Below, piece after piece: positions 34,828 to 47,953 of a stretch of DNA of 64,000 bases. This DNA is from Gibbula magus (lineage: Eukaryota; Mollusca; Gastropoda; Trochida; Trochidae): positions 44,164,982-44,228,981 of the forward strand of contig OW388293.1 of NCBI GenBank assembly GCA_936450465.1, in the 5' to 3' direction. The notes below the pieces were generated by a model, which saw only the letters and a list, made by a program, of their open reading frames with translations, had not been told where the DNA came from and did not search any database. Each line of letters opens with the position of its first letter. The stretch's first letter is position 1. The translations under genes were made by a program, and so were the position numbers.

Positions 34828-37800
34828 ACATTACGTAAATGGACCAATACAATGGAAAATTTTAAGGCTGTAAGGTCAGCTAATTAACTAACTTAAAAAA
34901 CTAATACTTACAACTTGATCAGAATGGGCATGTGAAGGGCAGGGTTGAAAGGGTAAACGAAACGAGTGGTTTTTACATCCTATTTTACAAGCCACACTAT
35001 AAACAAACAAGCAATCTCAATTTTGGACATGTCTTTTTCACTCAGTGCAAGCTGTCAGCAAAGTCAGCTCATTATGTACTTTTAAACCATACGGGTTAAG
35101 ACGTGATAACGACCAAGTGAGAAGATGAGAACAGAAAGCTGATTTGCACGACAATGTAAACGAGACGGACGTTTATGCTATTTTAGAAACTTCAGTTTAA
35201 AGTATCACAGGAAACAATGTTTTACACTGCAATTGCATTGAAATTTCGAAATATAAGCTTTCCCATTATAATATTTTATTTTGAAAGAACAGTACAATTT
35301 ATCAATTGATATCCGATTATGACACTGAAACTTTTATGTTTAAAACAAAACTGTTCAATTAGAGATGGTCCATTCTTAAAGAGGAAAATGGTGATTGTTC
35401 CCATTACATTACCTTTATGTATTTTGTAAATATTTATGACATCTGACGTTTAATCGTGATGTGCTTTCATCAATATATAACGAGACTAATGGAAAATGTC
35501 GACTCAAAGTTTATCTATTTTGACAGCATCTCCACCTGACGCAAATTATCCCACCAACATGTTCCTGTGATCTAACACAAAGGGTTTTGAAGTGTGAATC
35601 AATAAGCACTGACATCAGGCTGAATATCGTTAAATCTCATATGAACACCAGGAACAAACAAAGATGAGAATTTAGTTGACTCATAAGCTAATGTACATGA
35701 TGATCACGATCATCCTACTGGACTGTAAAAGAATTTCATAAAGAGCTTCTTTCTATTTCTACTTGTTTTAAGCTAACTTCAATCGAAGTTTCTTAATAGG
35801 TCTCTTATTAATTTTATTTTCAATCCTAAACAGCCAAGCCTTTACACATGAACAAAATCCCATTCTACCTCCAAGCTGTTTCACTATACATATGGTTATT
35901 AAACAAGAGTAAGTACATGTACGTGTATGAGGAGTGATGCAACAAGGCGTATTGGCATTGTTTTTGAAAACGTATGCATAATTTTAACAAAGTTTCAATA
36001 ATTCCCTCTTTTAAACTGAAAGTTTTTAGTATGCTTGTAAAATATCCTGTAAGTATTCAGTGATACATTCCTACAATGCCATCAACCTGAAAAACAAAGT
36101 TTATCAAACGAACGTGGTTCTAAAGTAGTTATCCCGTAAGAAGGATCCAGAACAGTTTATCAACTTGCTTGAGGATGTAGATTGACAACAAACTGATGTA
36201 GTAGTGTCAGTAAAAGTGGTGAAACTAACAAATGTTTTCCTAGCGTAAGATCAAACATATTGTAGATTTGTTTGTGAACACCTGTTAAAATCATTGACAG
36301 CATCAAAGACTGACGAATCAAGTGTCTGCATATAATTATCTATATGTACACCAGGTTGTACTATAGCACATTGTGCGATCCTGAAAAGAATGCTTCAATT
36401 GTTCATGTGCATAAAACGGCTTTCGGTTTATTTCCATATGGGATGTGAGAGCCATTGTGATTCATATTACACAATCAAAATGTAAATGTAATATGTAACA
36501 AATGAAGGAGTGTATGTCTACTGAAAGATATCAAGCACAACCATCTTAAAATGATGTCGATTTAGCTGTCCTTGAAACAAATAGAAAGTCTTAAGGAAAA
36601 AGAAAGTAATAATATGATTTTGTTATACAATGTTGCTTATGGTTATCTATTCATAATTCTGTTTTATTCTAAAGTGACCGTGTACAAAGTAGTGATGAGT
36701 ATCACTTACTATTTATAATTATTACATATCAATGTATCAATTATTCATATGAATCAGGCATTGTTTTGTTATGGACCATTGTAAATACAAATCAACGTTT
36801 GTCAATATAAACCATGGATATCACACACATTTTTTTTAATTTGATTAATATATACCTTTATTAATTAAACATACATGTACTATAATTTATCATAGCTATA
36901 ACTACAATGACATCACATAATTAATCTATCAAATGTAGTCTTCCCAACTGGCTACAGTTTTGATTGCCAGACACATTTATATCCCGGTTCGTCTTGGTTA
37001 ACAATCTATAAATCAATTTATACAAGTATGGCTACATAATGGCCATACAGAAATACATGTACACTTATAACAGCTCACACCACAGCCAACACCTGGATGT
37101 GTTAATTCATTATGTTTTCCATTTCAAATGACCATTATAATTTTATAATCATCTGTAAGTAAACAGAAGTGAAAGCTATTATTCAAGTATTGTAGTAATT
37201 AGCTGCTAAATAATCATCGCACATATATTGAAAAGCAGAAAATATCTTCATGGATAAATGAATGATGCATAGAAGTCAGTCAATTGAAAGATACAGATAG
37301 TGTGTGACTATCGGCGGCTAAATACCAAAAATAGAATATCATTAAACTAAGTAACCATGAACAGCCAATTTTGGGTGTATAGTAACTATAAAGATTATTC
37401 AGTTCAATATCACCTAGGGCAACACAATCGTGTTGTCTTCCCAATTATGTTGACACGGTTTGTTCCCCAATATTTGTATTTTCCCAAGTGTTGATGTTCA
37501 AACAATGAACGTCACTTAATATCTTCATATAAACCTCAAACGTACTTTACAAATGTAGTTTTCATCTTTAGTCAAAAGATCAGAGTAATATATTTTATAA
37601 CTGTTCGCCTCTGGTTTTATGTATCAAGATGACGTTTTACTCAAACAAAGAATTGACATAGGATCTCAATTTTCAAATCTTGGGATTGAAATTTTCTTTC
37701 AAATCAAAATGTATTCTAAGTTATTACAGAGTGAAAGTACACCAATGAATAGTACTATCTTTTCGGTAATATACTTGGTTGACGGTCGATGGGTTTCACT

Positions 37801-38570
37801 ATATACCCCGTGAGTCTCCCAGTCTCCTCACAAAGAGAAGGTGTTTACTTAATGGTCAGATGATGTTGTATAATGATGCACATAGTGTACAGAATTTTGA
37901 ACAGTTAGATCAGCTGAAATACATCGACACAAGATATCAGTGTTAAGCAACTTTTAGATTTCATAAACATACTATGCCAACGGTCAGGACGGGAGGCAAA
38001 TGAAATTGATTCACTTTTAGAATGATAAATAGAATATTTTCGTTTCAGGCCAACAATAGCATAGTTGATGTACTCTTAGAATGATGAAAAGAATAGTTTT
38101 TCAACAATAACAACAATTTAAGAACACAATTCAGGGGCCATTGGTTAGTTGGTTTCATTATATAATGATACATATAATAATATTGCTACACAATGTTAAT
38201 TGGCTGAAACAGAGTGTCACAGAGACTTATGCATCAAAGAAGTAAAGTGTGAATCATTTGAGTAGTTTTTGCATCTAGTTGATTGGCATGTGGCATGTAT
38301 TGAATTTACGTATATTTAGAAATATCATACTGAAATGCTTTCTGCCTAGATATTAGTATATGTCATTTATCGTTTAGCGTATGTATTTTCCTACATTTCC
38401 ATTATTACACTAAATAATACGATACCAAAATTGTTTAAACATAAACTATAGTGATTATCATAAATTAATGTTTCATTAAATTTACTAATATTTTCCTAAA
38501 ATCAGAAGTATATGCCCATGGTTTCCCTGTAATTGATTAACTAATAAAATCAGTATATAGCTATTATTGT

Positions 38571-38597
38571 TTACATTACATTACATTACATTACATT
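38571..38597. repeat. TTACA pentanucleotide microsatellite
   Basis: Five to six perfect TTACA units. Copy A at the equivalent place (about 15,780) has only GTAGGCACATTACTA, so the expansion is specific to copy B. Confidence 0.9.
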
Positions 38598-41115
38598 AAT
38601 TACTTCCAATCACATTTGTATCATACTTTTATCTAACAGCATTTATTCGTGACAATAAACACTTAAAAATTGTCCAGTACCTCCCTGTTGACCATCGATA
38701 TAGATCTAGAACCACTTATTTTTTTACATCTACCCTTTGTACCCGTGCAACAAGGCAGAACACCGTGAATCAATTAACCTAATACATAAATGATACAGTG
38801 TGAAAGTAGTCTCTGGAATGTCAAGTATGTGAACACGGCATGGAGAATTATTTATTTGTTGTATTATCTTAAAGTCATGACTAGCTTCCTGGTTATTTGA
38901 TACAGTGACTGATTGAAAAAGGTCAACGACGCGGTTTGTATGCCATGCTATATCATGAATCACAGCATAAACGAACTATCAATCTACATAAAAGAAAAGT
39001 ATATCGTCCCCATGCACCCTCGATGTCAGCAAATTATGTAGAAATCCTAGTCAGAACAACCATTTTCGTCTCAGCACATGCTTTACATGAGTAATTTCTG
39101 AGCACTGCAATGGAACAAGGATGTTTTGAATATGTTTACCGTTGAGTGGTACTTAACCTACAGAATATCAGCCCAATAACAGCTTATGCATGGTAATGAA
39201 ATGTGAATAAATTTGTAAAAAAAAATCTTGTCTAACATTTTTGAAAGGGTTACTTATTGGCTTGGGTTAGATAAAACTAATGACATGAATTTACAACTAT
39301 CTAATAATGAGTGTTAGTCTTTACACAGTATTTGTTAATAGTGTACACAACTTATAAGACGTGAGAGTTACGGAAAATAACGTTGACAAAATGATGCATC
39401 TCTGGACAGTCATTCAGTACGTGTGGGGAGGTAAAAGGATGTACATTCTTAAGGAAAATATGTTTAGAAGTGCAGAAGTTATGTATACCGTTGTGAATCA
39501 TCTATTATTAACTATAAAATTAACAATGCGTCACACCTTTACACCAGAAGGGTAAACCAAACAGGTTATTTTCAAATATATAACCAGATCAAACGCTCCT
39601 ATTACTTTGATGTAGCTCTTCATCTACAGACATTACTGTTCTAACATTTCAAGATTTAGTAGGAAAATAAATATAAGCAATCCTCACCCATAACAATAAA
39701 AGAGGTTCATATGTCTCCTTTGTTTCAAATGGATGTGAAGTCGTTCAGAGTTTAAACCCATTATTTCAAGTTAAAATCAACTTCTGCTCGTAATTATGAC
39801 CTATTCAGGTAACACTTTGGGACTGAGAGTAGATAAGTGTTTGTTTTGCTTGAATGTTCGGTTGATAAATGTAGATTTTTCTTTTGGTGCTGATTTGTCT
39901 CCCTGGTTTCATTTCTGCGAGTTTTGGCATTGAATCAAAAGAGATTGCGCACGATGAAAGGCCACTCGTGATCAATCTTCATATAAAGGTAAACTTTTCT
40001 TCATATTGATATAATAGGCTGAATTCAACATTAAAGGGACACTCTGTATCTTATTGTAGTAACATTGTCAAACGTTACCAAGGCTGTTATTTTATCAAGA
40101 AGTAATGACTGTTATCGAAATTACCATTTTAGTGCTGTTCAATATAGTTACATTATTAAGATGCTTAGTCGTCATTATGATCGAAAACCGGACAATGTTC
40201 CACGGCTGGCGCGTGTCAATTGTTCAAAGGTAATTTTGAAACTTATATGTAGCAGACAGAGAGACAGATATCGGTTGGTAATTTGACTGTAATGGGGGTC
40301 ACACGCGATACTAACTTCATTATTTATGAACATCATAACACGGAAAGTTGCCTTATCTGTCAATGTAAATTTAAAAAACTACCCCCAGTGGACACTAACA
40401 GATATAGAGAAGTGATGTGTACAAAAAAACAATCCAATCGGTACTTAAATTGTTTAAATATGGTTCACTTTTGATATTAATTAACATAATATATTTACAC
40501 TTGAAATGTTGGAGATTTTGTGCTGTTTGCTTACGACACAAAATCCTCTGGTATGTATTTTCTTTTGGACTTAGTTAAGAACATAAGTGTTCTATTGAAA
40601 TCTATTAAATTGTAACCGTTTGTGTGGGAATCAAACTACGATTCTTGATCATGTTATCTCAGTCTTATGCATATGCAATTTCCTGAAACGTGATTACAGA
40701 GTTTGGTTTGTTAATCTACATGAAGAGGATGTCAGTGACCTGTGACTGGCACTCTGAAATCTGACATATTCCATGTGCCAAAGTGAACGTTACCTTTGTA
40801 TTTCCCGGCCCAAATGAAAGTTGACTTGAGTTGAGTACCACTTGACTCTTCACGTATTTAAAAGGTTTCAATCTACTTCCAAATTTCCTGATCCTCGTGT
40901 ATTCAAAGGTCAGAAAGATTAATGTCCTTGTGAACGATCTGCTGGGTATCTATGTGACCTACATACATGGTTACTGTCAAAATTATGTTGGCCTTGTAAT
41001 ATCTCAATGGTCACTCGTTGCTATGGATTTTAACTAAATTCGTTGTGATTCTACGCAGTAGTTACCAGTATTTTAGCATATGACTCGTTAAACATGAAAG
41101 ATTAACTATTGATAT

Positions 41116-41160
41116 TATTGATAGCATACTTCAATGTTCACTGACGTCACAATACGAGTA
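41116..41160. promoter_or_regulatory. Conserved block with a perfect CRE palindrome, copy B
   Basis: TGACGTCA at 41,142-41,149 within the same TCAATGTTCACTGACGTCAC context as copies A and C. Confidence 0.35.
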
Positions 41161-42599
41161 TTATCTAGTATAATCATGATAACATAATCGTCCTTCTTGT
41201 GTAAACACAGCTGGAAATGCAAGTCTCTAATCTAAACCATTTCATATGTTGTCTCTTTCTCTGTCTGTGATCTGAGCATGCCCTTTCATGACATGTACCC
41301 TCATTTTTATTATTATGATACAAATATAGCGGATGAAATATACATATTTTTAATACAGTCAGTTCATGTTAGTCATTTGGTTTTCTGTAGGGTTTATCCA
41401 AACACAATTGGCAACTCAAACGGAAAAACCAAAACTATGATATAAAATAGAGCATTGTGAACAAGTCAAACACAAACAATCGAGACTCAGGATTGTGTAA
41501 TCTCTGCATTGAAGAGAAGCTGGCAATTCTCAGCAACAAAGATATCAAAATCAACAAAAGAAGTGAACTTCTATCAACCTGTCGCCACGGGAAGCACACA
41601 AGCCGAGTTAGGAAAAAGTAGTCCAAAGCAGCTCATATTCCGTTTGTCTGATGATTGCCACACTGAACACTTGTGGTTTCGTGTGTTCATGAAACTCCGA
41701 GTTACAAACATGAACTGACCCAGTGTATTCAAATTCATTTAAATAGAGTGCATCCTCTGTGACGCTTTCAGATGGAGTAAACATGTACATATATCACTGA
41801 TGACTGACACATCACTTAACTTTCTGCAACAACGTGCCACTTGAATGATCGGTGTAGACTTAAAACTTTAATTAAGTTCTTTCGAACAAAGATAGTTAGA
41901 AGTCTTGCTGACAACGGAAGCCCTAAATTGGACAAGTTAAATGACACTTTAATCGACGTTTGTTGTCTGTCTCAGGTACTTCAACCTAGAGATATCATAA
42001 GCTGCGGTTTAAGTTGATTATACATTTTAACTAGGAAAAGACATTTAAATTCACTCTAACATGTTTTTTGCTCACGATAACTTTAAAAAGCCAAAATCGT
42101 TGCAGTTTATAACTGCATAGATATAGAAAAGACTTGAAACATGACAGATTCTTGTAGACATGTGATTATACCAGTGCCATTATACAGATGACACTGTCAT
42201 TTTAATTTGTAGTGGGAAATCATAGTTCTCAATGCAACGTTTAATGCGTCTGAAATCATAATAACACAGTTCAAGTAAGATAAACATGATGAGAATTACT
42301 ATTATCTGATAATACAGTACTGATCTCTTCATTGGATTATTAGTAACAGTGGACATAGTAGTCTGGACAAAGGTAAGCAGTGTTATTTTAGAGCTGGATG
42401 ACACTCTCGATTAACTGTGTTGGTTACGTGATTCTTATTAGATTTGTATAAATAAAGCAGAGGGCTATCCAACCCAGATGTAGAATATGTAACATATCAT
42501 TCAGATAGTTTCCAAACTGTCACTATTACTTGTAGACAATAGTCGTAAGTATCCCCGAGCTATGTGATGCGTGCTTGTGAACCAATATCCAGAAAGTTC

Positions 42600-42758
42600 A
42601 GACACGTTCTGCCCTTGATCAAGTCAAATAAACATGATCGTAATTACTATTAACCTGTAACGCATGACAGATATCTTTACAGAACACATGACAACTATCT
42701 CATTACAGCGTCTGGGACAAATCAGAGAGTCCTCTTTTTCTTGAAAACACGCACTGGT
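42600..42758. repeat. Highly conserved non-coding block, copy B
   Basis: Counterpart of 19,441-19,608, with ATATCTTTACAG then CATTACAGCGTCTGGGACAA. It differs from A mainly by a short indel upstream. Confidence 0.6.
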
Positions 42759-42800
42759 CATTTAACTTATTAGCATCCAAACGTCAGATGATGTGATTTG

Positions 42801-42978
42801 AGGTGAGCTTTCAATATTATTTTACCTATATCACGGCTGCTAGTATTATTGCAAGGAGAAATCCAGCAACACCATATGGCTATGTGTTGCAGTGAAACCT
42901 GCGAGCATCGGCTGGAACTAGCGAACCATGGGTGGCACTGTACTGAAATTCAGTGTATCATTGCACCCAAAACCTTAC
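42801..42978 (-). mobile_element. SINE fragment, copy B
   Basis: AGGTGAG, TTTTACCTATATCACGGCTG, CAACACCATATGGCTATG and ACTAGCGAACCATGGGTGG match the SINE at 6,969. Copies C (56,550) and E (63,760) have no SINE at this site. The open frame at 42,849-43,079 lies mostly in this element and is not a gene. Confidence 0.87.
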
Positions 42979-45158
42979 CATTATCACCAGAATATAATAG
43001 GGATGAATTGGCTTCAAATCAAGTAAATGCAGATGTAAACACATCATCAACAACATTATGCAACAGGGCATTCAGTTAATATGTTGATAATGTGAATCAA
43101 TGAAGAATTTGAAGCTCAATAGTTCATAGTTCAGTCCAGTTCAATGGTGTTACACCACTTGTGAGCTAACTACTTTAGTTACCACTGGAAACATGTAACA
43201 ACGTTCATTGTAATGTGTAATCTTTAAAGGGAATACAAAATAATGTGCTTATGTGTGGATTTCAGATTGTTTATTGTAGGTAATCGTAAGACAACATTTC
43301 ATGTAATATCCTCTCTATACTATTTTCACGCCATAACATTATAAGCTTTGTTATATGACATTAACAATATTATCATAGTGAAATATGACAAAAATGATAC
43401 AGTGGAATGGGCATGCAATGCAAGTGTGCATAGCTGTTTGTACACAAGGCAAACTGTTGGATTTTAAAGGTCCGGTTTGTCAATATCACTAATTTGTTTC
43501 TTTTTATAATGAATTCATTAATAGTTGATGTTTTTAAGTGTTAAATTTATTTGATTTAATTTACATTTCTAATTTCCGATAGAGGACACCAGAAGCTGCA
43601 TTAACATTATCGTGGCATGGGTCACACATGTCAACAAAATATTTATTAAAATGACATCTTCAAGGTAAACATTCCTTGTTAATAATTGTAATATGAATCA
43701 TCTATCAATGATGAGTGTTCATGTTCATACTCATTTTTAATAATGCCCAAATTTTTTTTGCAGCATTCCATTGATGTTTGGAATTGAGCAAAGATGTGTG
43801 AAATCAAGGGGTTTCACACCAAAGCCTTCCTGAACTTAATATGGTTACATTGTTAAGTTGTTATAATTTACAAATCGGCTTTGCTACCAAATGCAATAGA
43901 GGTACACTTCAAAACTAAAACTATCCATGTATACTTACGCATGGGAATATCAATGGGTTTTGGATACATGATAGAAGAGCTGGATAAAAGTTCATCCCTC
44001 ATAATGTTTTTGAAAATATATTTAGGCATGATTTCGTTATCAAATTGCTCACCGTTTTATCATTTAAATGTCTTTGTTGTTTCAGTAGTACCAAAGACTT
44101 AGTACAGCTACCCGTTGATGTATATCTTCATATCAGCCGTTTGTGCTCTCTGCAACAGAAAATAGTATTTTATATCGATACCCTATGCTTGCCAGTCAGA
44201 CCATCACAATATGGCTTTAATGTTTCGCTTATGGGAGCAATTATCTTTGTTGAAAAACATGACTATCTGTCTAATTATTCCTGTCTAAATAGATCAAGCT
44301 GTGAGCCAAAAGTAAAACGATATATATTTAATATCGATCATGACATACAGCAAAAACAATATATATACATTCACAAATAACCAATAAAAGCATTCTATGA
44401 ATAAGTTTATACATGTATTGATATATTTGTCTATATATGTATTATCCTGTAATATTTAATCCCAGAAAATAGCAAGTTATACAATTTCACCTTTGGTTAC
44501 TTAGCAAACTTCCCAAATTTGTTTCAGTAAACATTAATGTGTGGACTCTAATTAAATTATATCGCAATTAATCATCTCTGACAGTAAATACACAAACTAA
44601 ACGATGAATGATGTGCAGATTTTCCGGGAAATATTTTTGCATTTATATTCTTAAAGCACTTTCGCTATGTAATCAAAACAAAAATAAAAAATGTTTGTGG
44701 ACATGTGTCAAGAAGCATGTCATGCTAATGTTATGAGAATGAAGGACATATCTCTAATGTCTCAATGACGTGACTAGATGTCATGTACATTATGCATGAG
44801 ATTGCACATCACATCTGTCTGAGACCTGATTACAGAGTAGATACAATCTTAACAGAAATATCCCATTTTATTTTGTCCATTCTCTGACAAGTAAGGTACT
44901 TTTTTCTGATTGATGTATATAAAAGTGCGACAATTCTCATAATAGCGAATTAACATGAGAATACAATACGGTTTAAAATGCTTGAAAAGGATATATTTGA
45001 ATCCATACTGTAACGCCACTATGACACATATCAATAAATACTTGTTATTCTGTGGACATGGCCAAGCACGACCATAATTTATGATTTATATTAAACATAC
45101 AAATGGAACACAATTCGAGGTCTAAGAAACCTGATATAAACTACCGATCAGTGACAAG

Positions 45159-45214
45159 TCGCCGCTAATGGCTGCAATACTGCCGAAGCGGCGTTAAAAA
45201 ATATATCACTCACT
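45159..45214 (+). mobile_element. 56-bp 5'-truncated SINE tail with target duplication
   Basis: CGCTAATGGCTGCAATACTG, AAGCGGCGTTAAAAAATA and CACTCAC are the 3' end of a gastropod-type SINE. It is bounded by TCAGTGACAAG at 45,148-45,158 and, allowing for tail overlap, 45,214-45,224. Copy C has the single uninterrupted TCAGTGACAAG at 59,159-59,169. Confidence 0.88.
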
Positions 45215-46929
45215 CAGTGACAAGACTGCAGTGGAGAGAACAGATCATTTTCATATTCTTGTACTGTGAATATCGCCCAACATTTCCTCCAGGAACCTTT
45301 TGATGTACAGCTAGATCTCAGATATCTGTGCTGTCCAAAATATGACAAATGACGTCGCAGTACGCCTGTTCCTGCCACTCACATCAAAGTGTGCTTCCAC
45401 TCAATATCGGAGTCATGTCATACTTGAAAAGCAAAAGACGTTTGTCGAATTGAAGTACATTTTTAGAGCAAAAGAGCCTCAACAACACGTCTAAAATGGT
45501 TGAAAGGGTCAATGATTTTGCTGTGGCGCGATTAGGTACAAATATTGAAGGATAATCTATTTAATACACAATAGTTTAAAGGGGTAGATGTTGATGACAT
45601 ACAGGCTTGCACCAATTAACTTATGTTAAAAACTTTTGTAATGTGTCTCCTAACAGTAAATATATGGAAAGGCAATAGGGATGCATTTTTTTTAGGAAAG
45701 TAAGAGCAAACGTTTCGCATACTATACTAATAACTGTAACATTATGAATATCTTATTGACTCGAAGCGTGTATTACGAACTCAAACATTTCTATTTACTT
45801 GTCATTATTAATCAGTCCATGTTCACAAAAATAACATAGGTTTCTTTGTCTCATTTGTTAGCTCATTTACCTCGTCACATTCATGAAAAGTTTAATTCAT
45901 CCAAGTTAAATTCGACTTGTAGTTATTTCTGATGTTGTTGTATGTTAGATATAGATAAAGATATACTCCAAGGGTAAAGTGGGGTTGGACTTTTGATAAA
46001 TAATTCAACTTTTTGTTTAGACGGTTGTGGATACTTGTATATACATTGTTTTCAGTAAGATATTAGGTATACTCAATTACCTGTGTACAATAGTTATCAA
46101 AACCCTTACATACCATTGTTAAAAGTGCAAATGCGTTTTCCAATAATCTGTAGCATTTTCAATCTTAATATCGTATTTTCTTTTCAACTGTAAACATTAC
46201 AATCTGACATTGTCACATTCATATTGGATAAATGCATTCAAATTATATTTGAATGTCAAAGTAATATTAAATGAATTTTATTCCATTATTGAACTATGAT
46301 CAATATACAAGTAAAACTTAATGCTGCTTTGATTAGTCTGAGACACCTACGCTGTCTCTTTTTGGATATTTGATATTGATTATCATTAAGAAATAAAAAC
46401 ACTTATATTGATTTGAAACAATGTGCATATATTGTATGCTTCTTAATACGTTTAATTAATGTGAGTTTTTTGTAAATGAAATTGTTTTCATGCAAACAAG
46501 TAGATATATAGTAACAACGGTCCCTCATGAACAATAATATGATGTGTCGTCGCCATTGTGACATACTTGAGTTTGCATTTAACCAACTTAATGGAACATT
46601 ATTGGTATATAACAATATTTAGAATAGCATTTAAAAGGCAAATGACAAATATTCATAGAGATAAGAAGGCAATTTGATGCCATTCAAACTTATACCATCC
46701 AATATGAGAATCAAAGAATCCCCTCAACCCCTGATACATGTATGTCTATTTTGCTAGTGTTGTATTAGATGATTAGACTCTGCATCTGTCGTATCTGAAA
46801 TCACGATTATGAAATATTAAATAGAAAATGTAGTACAAAGGAAAGTTTATACCTCGGTTTGTTTTGATTTATTCAATAGGTTAAAGGGAATGAGATGCAT
46901 TTGATAATGGGATTATACAATAACACTTT

Positions 46930-47229
46930 ACTTTATTAAGAATTGGAGAGTTAGCCATTTATAAAAATATTGGTAGACGTGATGGTATCCCTCGTCAAAA
47001 TCGCTACTGTAAAATCTGTAAATCCAAATATGTAGAGAATGAATTTAATTTTCTTTATAAATGCCCAGTTTATGAAAATCTACGTGTTAAATACTTTCAA
47101 AATATACCTGTGTATATTAATGAGGATATCATGATCCATAACCTTCAAAATGAAAATTCTGCCTATTTAATGTCCATTTCAAACTATGTTAAAGATGCTT
47201 TAATTTTACGTAATTCATTTAATAAATAG
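46930..47229 (+). pseudogene. C-terminal remnant of a LINE ORF2 (reverse transcriptase)
   Basis: Reading frame open from the insertion boundary to TAG at 47,227-47,229, with no start of its own. The visible order is LRIGELAIYK, then GIPRQNRYCKICKSK, then VENEFNFLYKCPVYENLR and a terminal LRNSFNK. The CxxC pair, the following EFxFLxxCP and the LRxKY stretch are the usual cysteine-rich C-terminal segment after the reverse-transcriptase domain of non-LTR elements. Where many relatives have EFHF, this copy has EFNF, so a presumed metal-binding His is lost. The endonuclease and polymerase domains are absent, so it cannot be active. No frameshift in 100 codons suggests a relatively young insertion. 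Confidence 0.88.
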
Positions 47230-47306
47230 CAACTCTGAATACATGTACTATATGTATAATTCTGTACGTGGGCCGCAGGCCTTTCTACTGAATAAACGAT
47301 TGATTG
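46930..47306 (+). mobile_element. 5'-truncated non-LTR retrotransposon (LINE) 3' end
   Basis: 377 bp comprising the last 100 codons of the reverse-transcriptase ORF, a short 3' UTR with GTGGGCCGCAGGCCTTTC and AATAAA, and an ATTG-repeat tail. A perfect 11-bp target duplication, AATAACACTTT, flanks it at 46,919-46,929 and 47,307-47,317. This is a textbook truncated target-primed insertion. Confidence 0.92.
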
Positions 47307-47441
47307 AATAACACTTTTCAGTAGTGGTTTGAATGAATTGGTGACTGGTTAATTTTAGTTAGAATATCTTTGTGTAATGTAGATAGGGGCAAGAAATCAA
47401 ATTTACATCAACATGACCCCTACCATGTTTATAATGTTGTA

Positions 47442-47953
47442 CATTTTCGGCCAAAAAAACGCTTTCCATATATCTTATCAGATTTTGTTAAAACAATAAT
47501 GAACAGTTTAGCATTATGAAGTTGCAACATTTCTGAATAAGATATTTCAAACTAAGAGGTTGTCATGTCACAAAAGAATGACAGTTGTTGATATCAGACA
47601 ACAGGACATTGTTCAGTTTTCGATCGGTGCTTGATCAGAAAGCATTTGAAACACATGTATTTTCATACAACCACGAACAATATTATAGGCATGCATTCGT
47701 ATTAAAGTTTTGATGACGCTACAGATGTATGTGGTTATTGTGCGCCAGTGAATCAACCAGAAATAGTGGTCATCATTGGGCATGGTGTTCATGTATGCTA
47801 TTGACTAGAATAACAATTTTCCCACAATTCCAATGGACTTTCATGTCAATTATCGTTTCAGCACATGTGGAGACCAAACTAATTATATTTCAGAAATTAT
47901 TTGATCTTTCATTCTAAGGAAAATCAAATATTTGTTTCTTTTGGCCGACAGTG
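47442..47953. mobile_element. Tc1/mariner-like element, about 512 bp, internally deleted
   Basis: Ends CATTTTCGGCCAAAAAAACG and GTTTCTTTTGGCCGACAGTG are imperfect inverted repeats flanked by TA (47,440-47,441 and 47,954-47,955), the target preference of the Tc1/mariner superfamily. Too short for a full transposase (about 1.0-1.3 kb). The left part resembles the element beginning at 17,178 (ATGAACAGTTTAGCA, GTTGTCATGTCACAAA). The open frame at 47,729-47,917 is interior sequence and not a gene; a weak resemblance to the DNARPHVA region of Tc1 transposases is only suggestive. Confidence 0.8.

Larger units (their letters stand above)
21930..46620. repeat. Segmental duplicon, copy B
   Basis: Same order and orientation as copy A, with eyeballed identity roughly 75-90% in aligned blocks. 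B-specific insertions include the SINE at about 22,650-22,990, an unclassified insert at about 26,312-27,920, transposon material at about 29,720-31,655 and 31,738-32,500, a Crypton-like pseudogene in about 33,090-34,835, an insert at about 36,830-37,060, an unclassified insert starting at about 40,020, and a SINE tail at 45,159. Copy B keeps the full distal block (40.7-46.2 kb). Boundaries are approximate because they were read by eye. Confidence 0.85.

Noticed and set aside
38571..38597. A CRISPR-like or regulatory direct repeat.
   Set aside because: It is a simple TTACA microsatellite with no spacers.
44045..44380. A 111-codon open frame in copy B.
   Set aside because: The aligned stretch of copy C (58,140-58,360) has several stops, and substitutions show no clear preference for silent positions.
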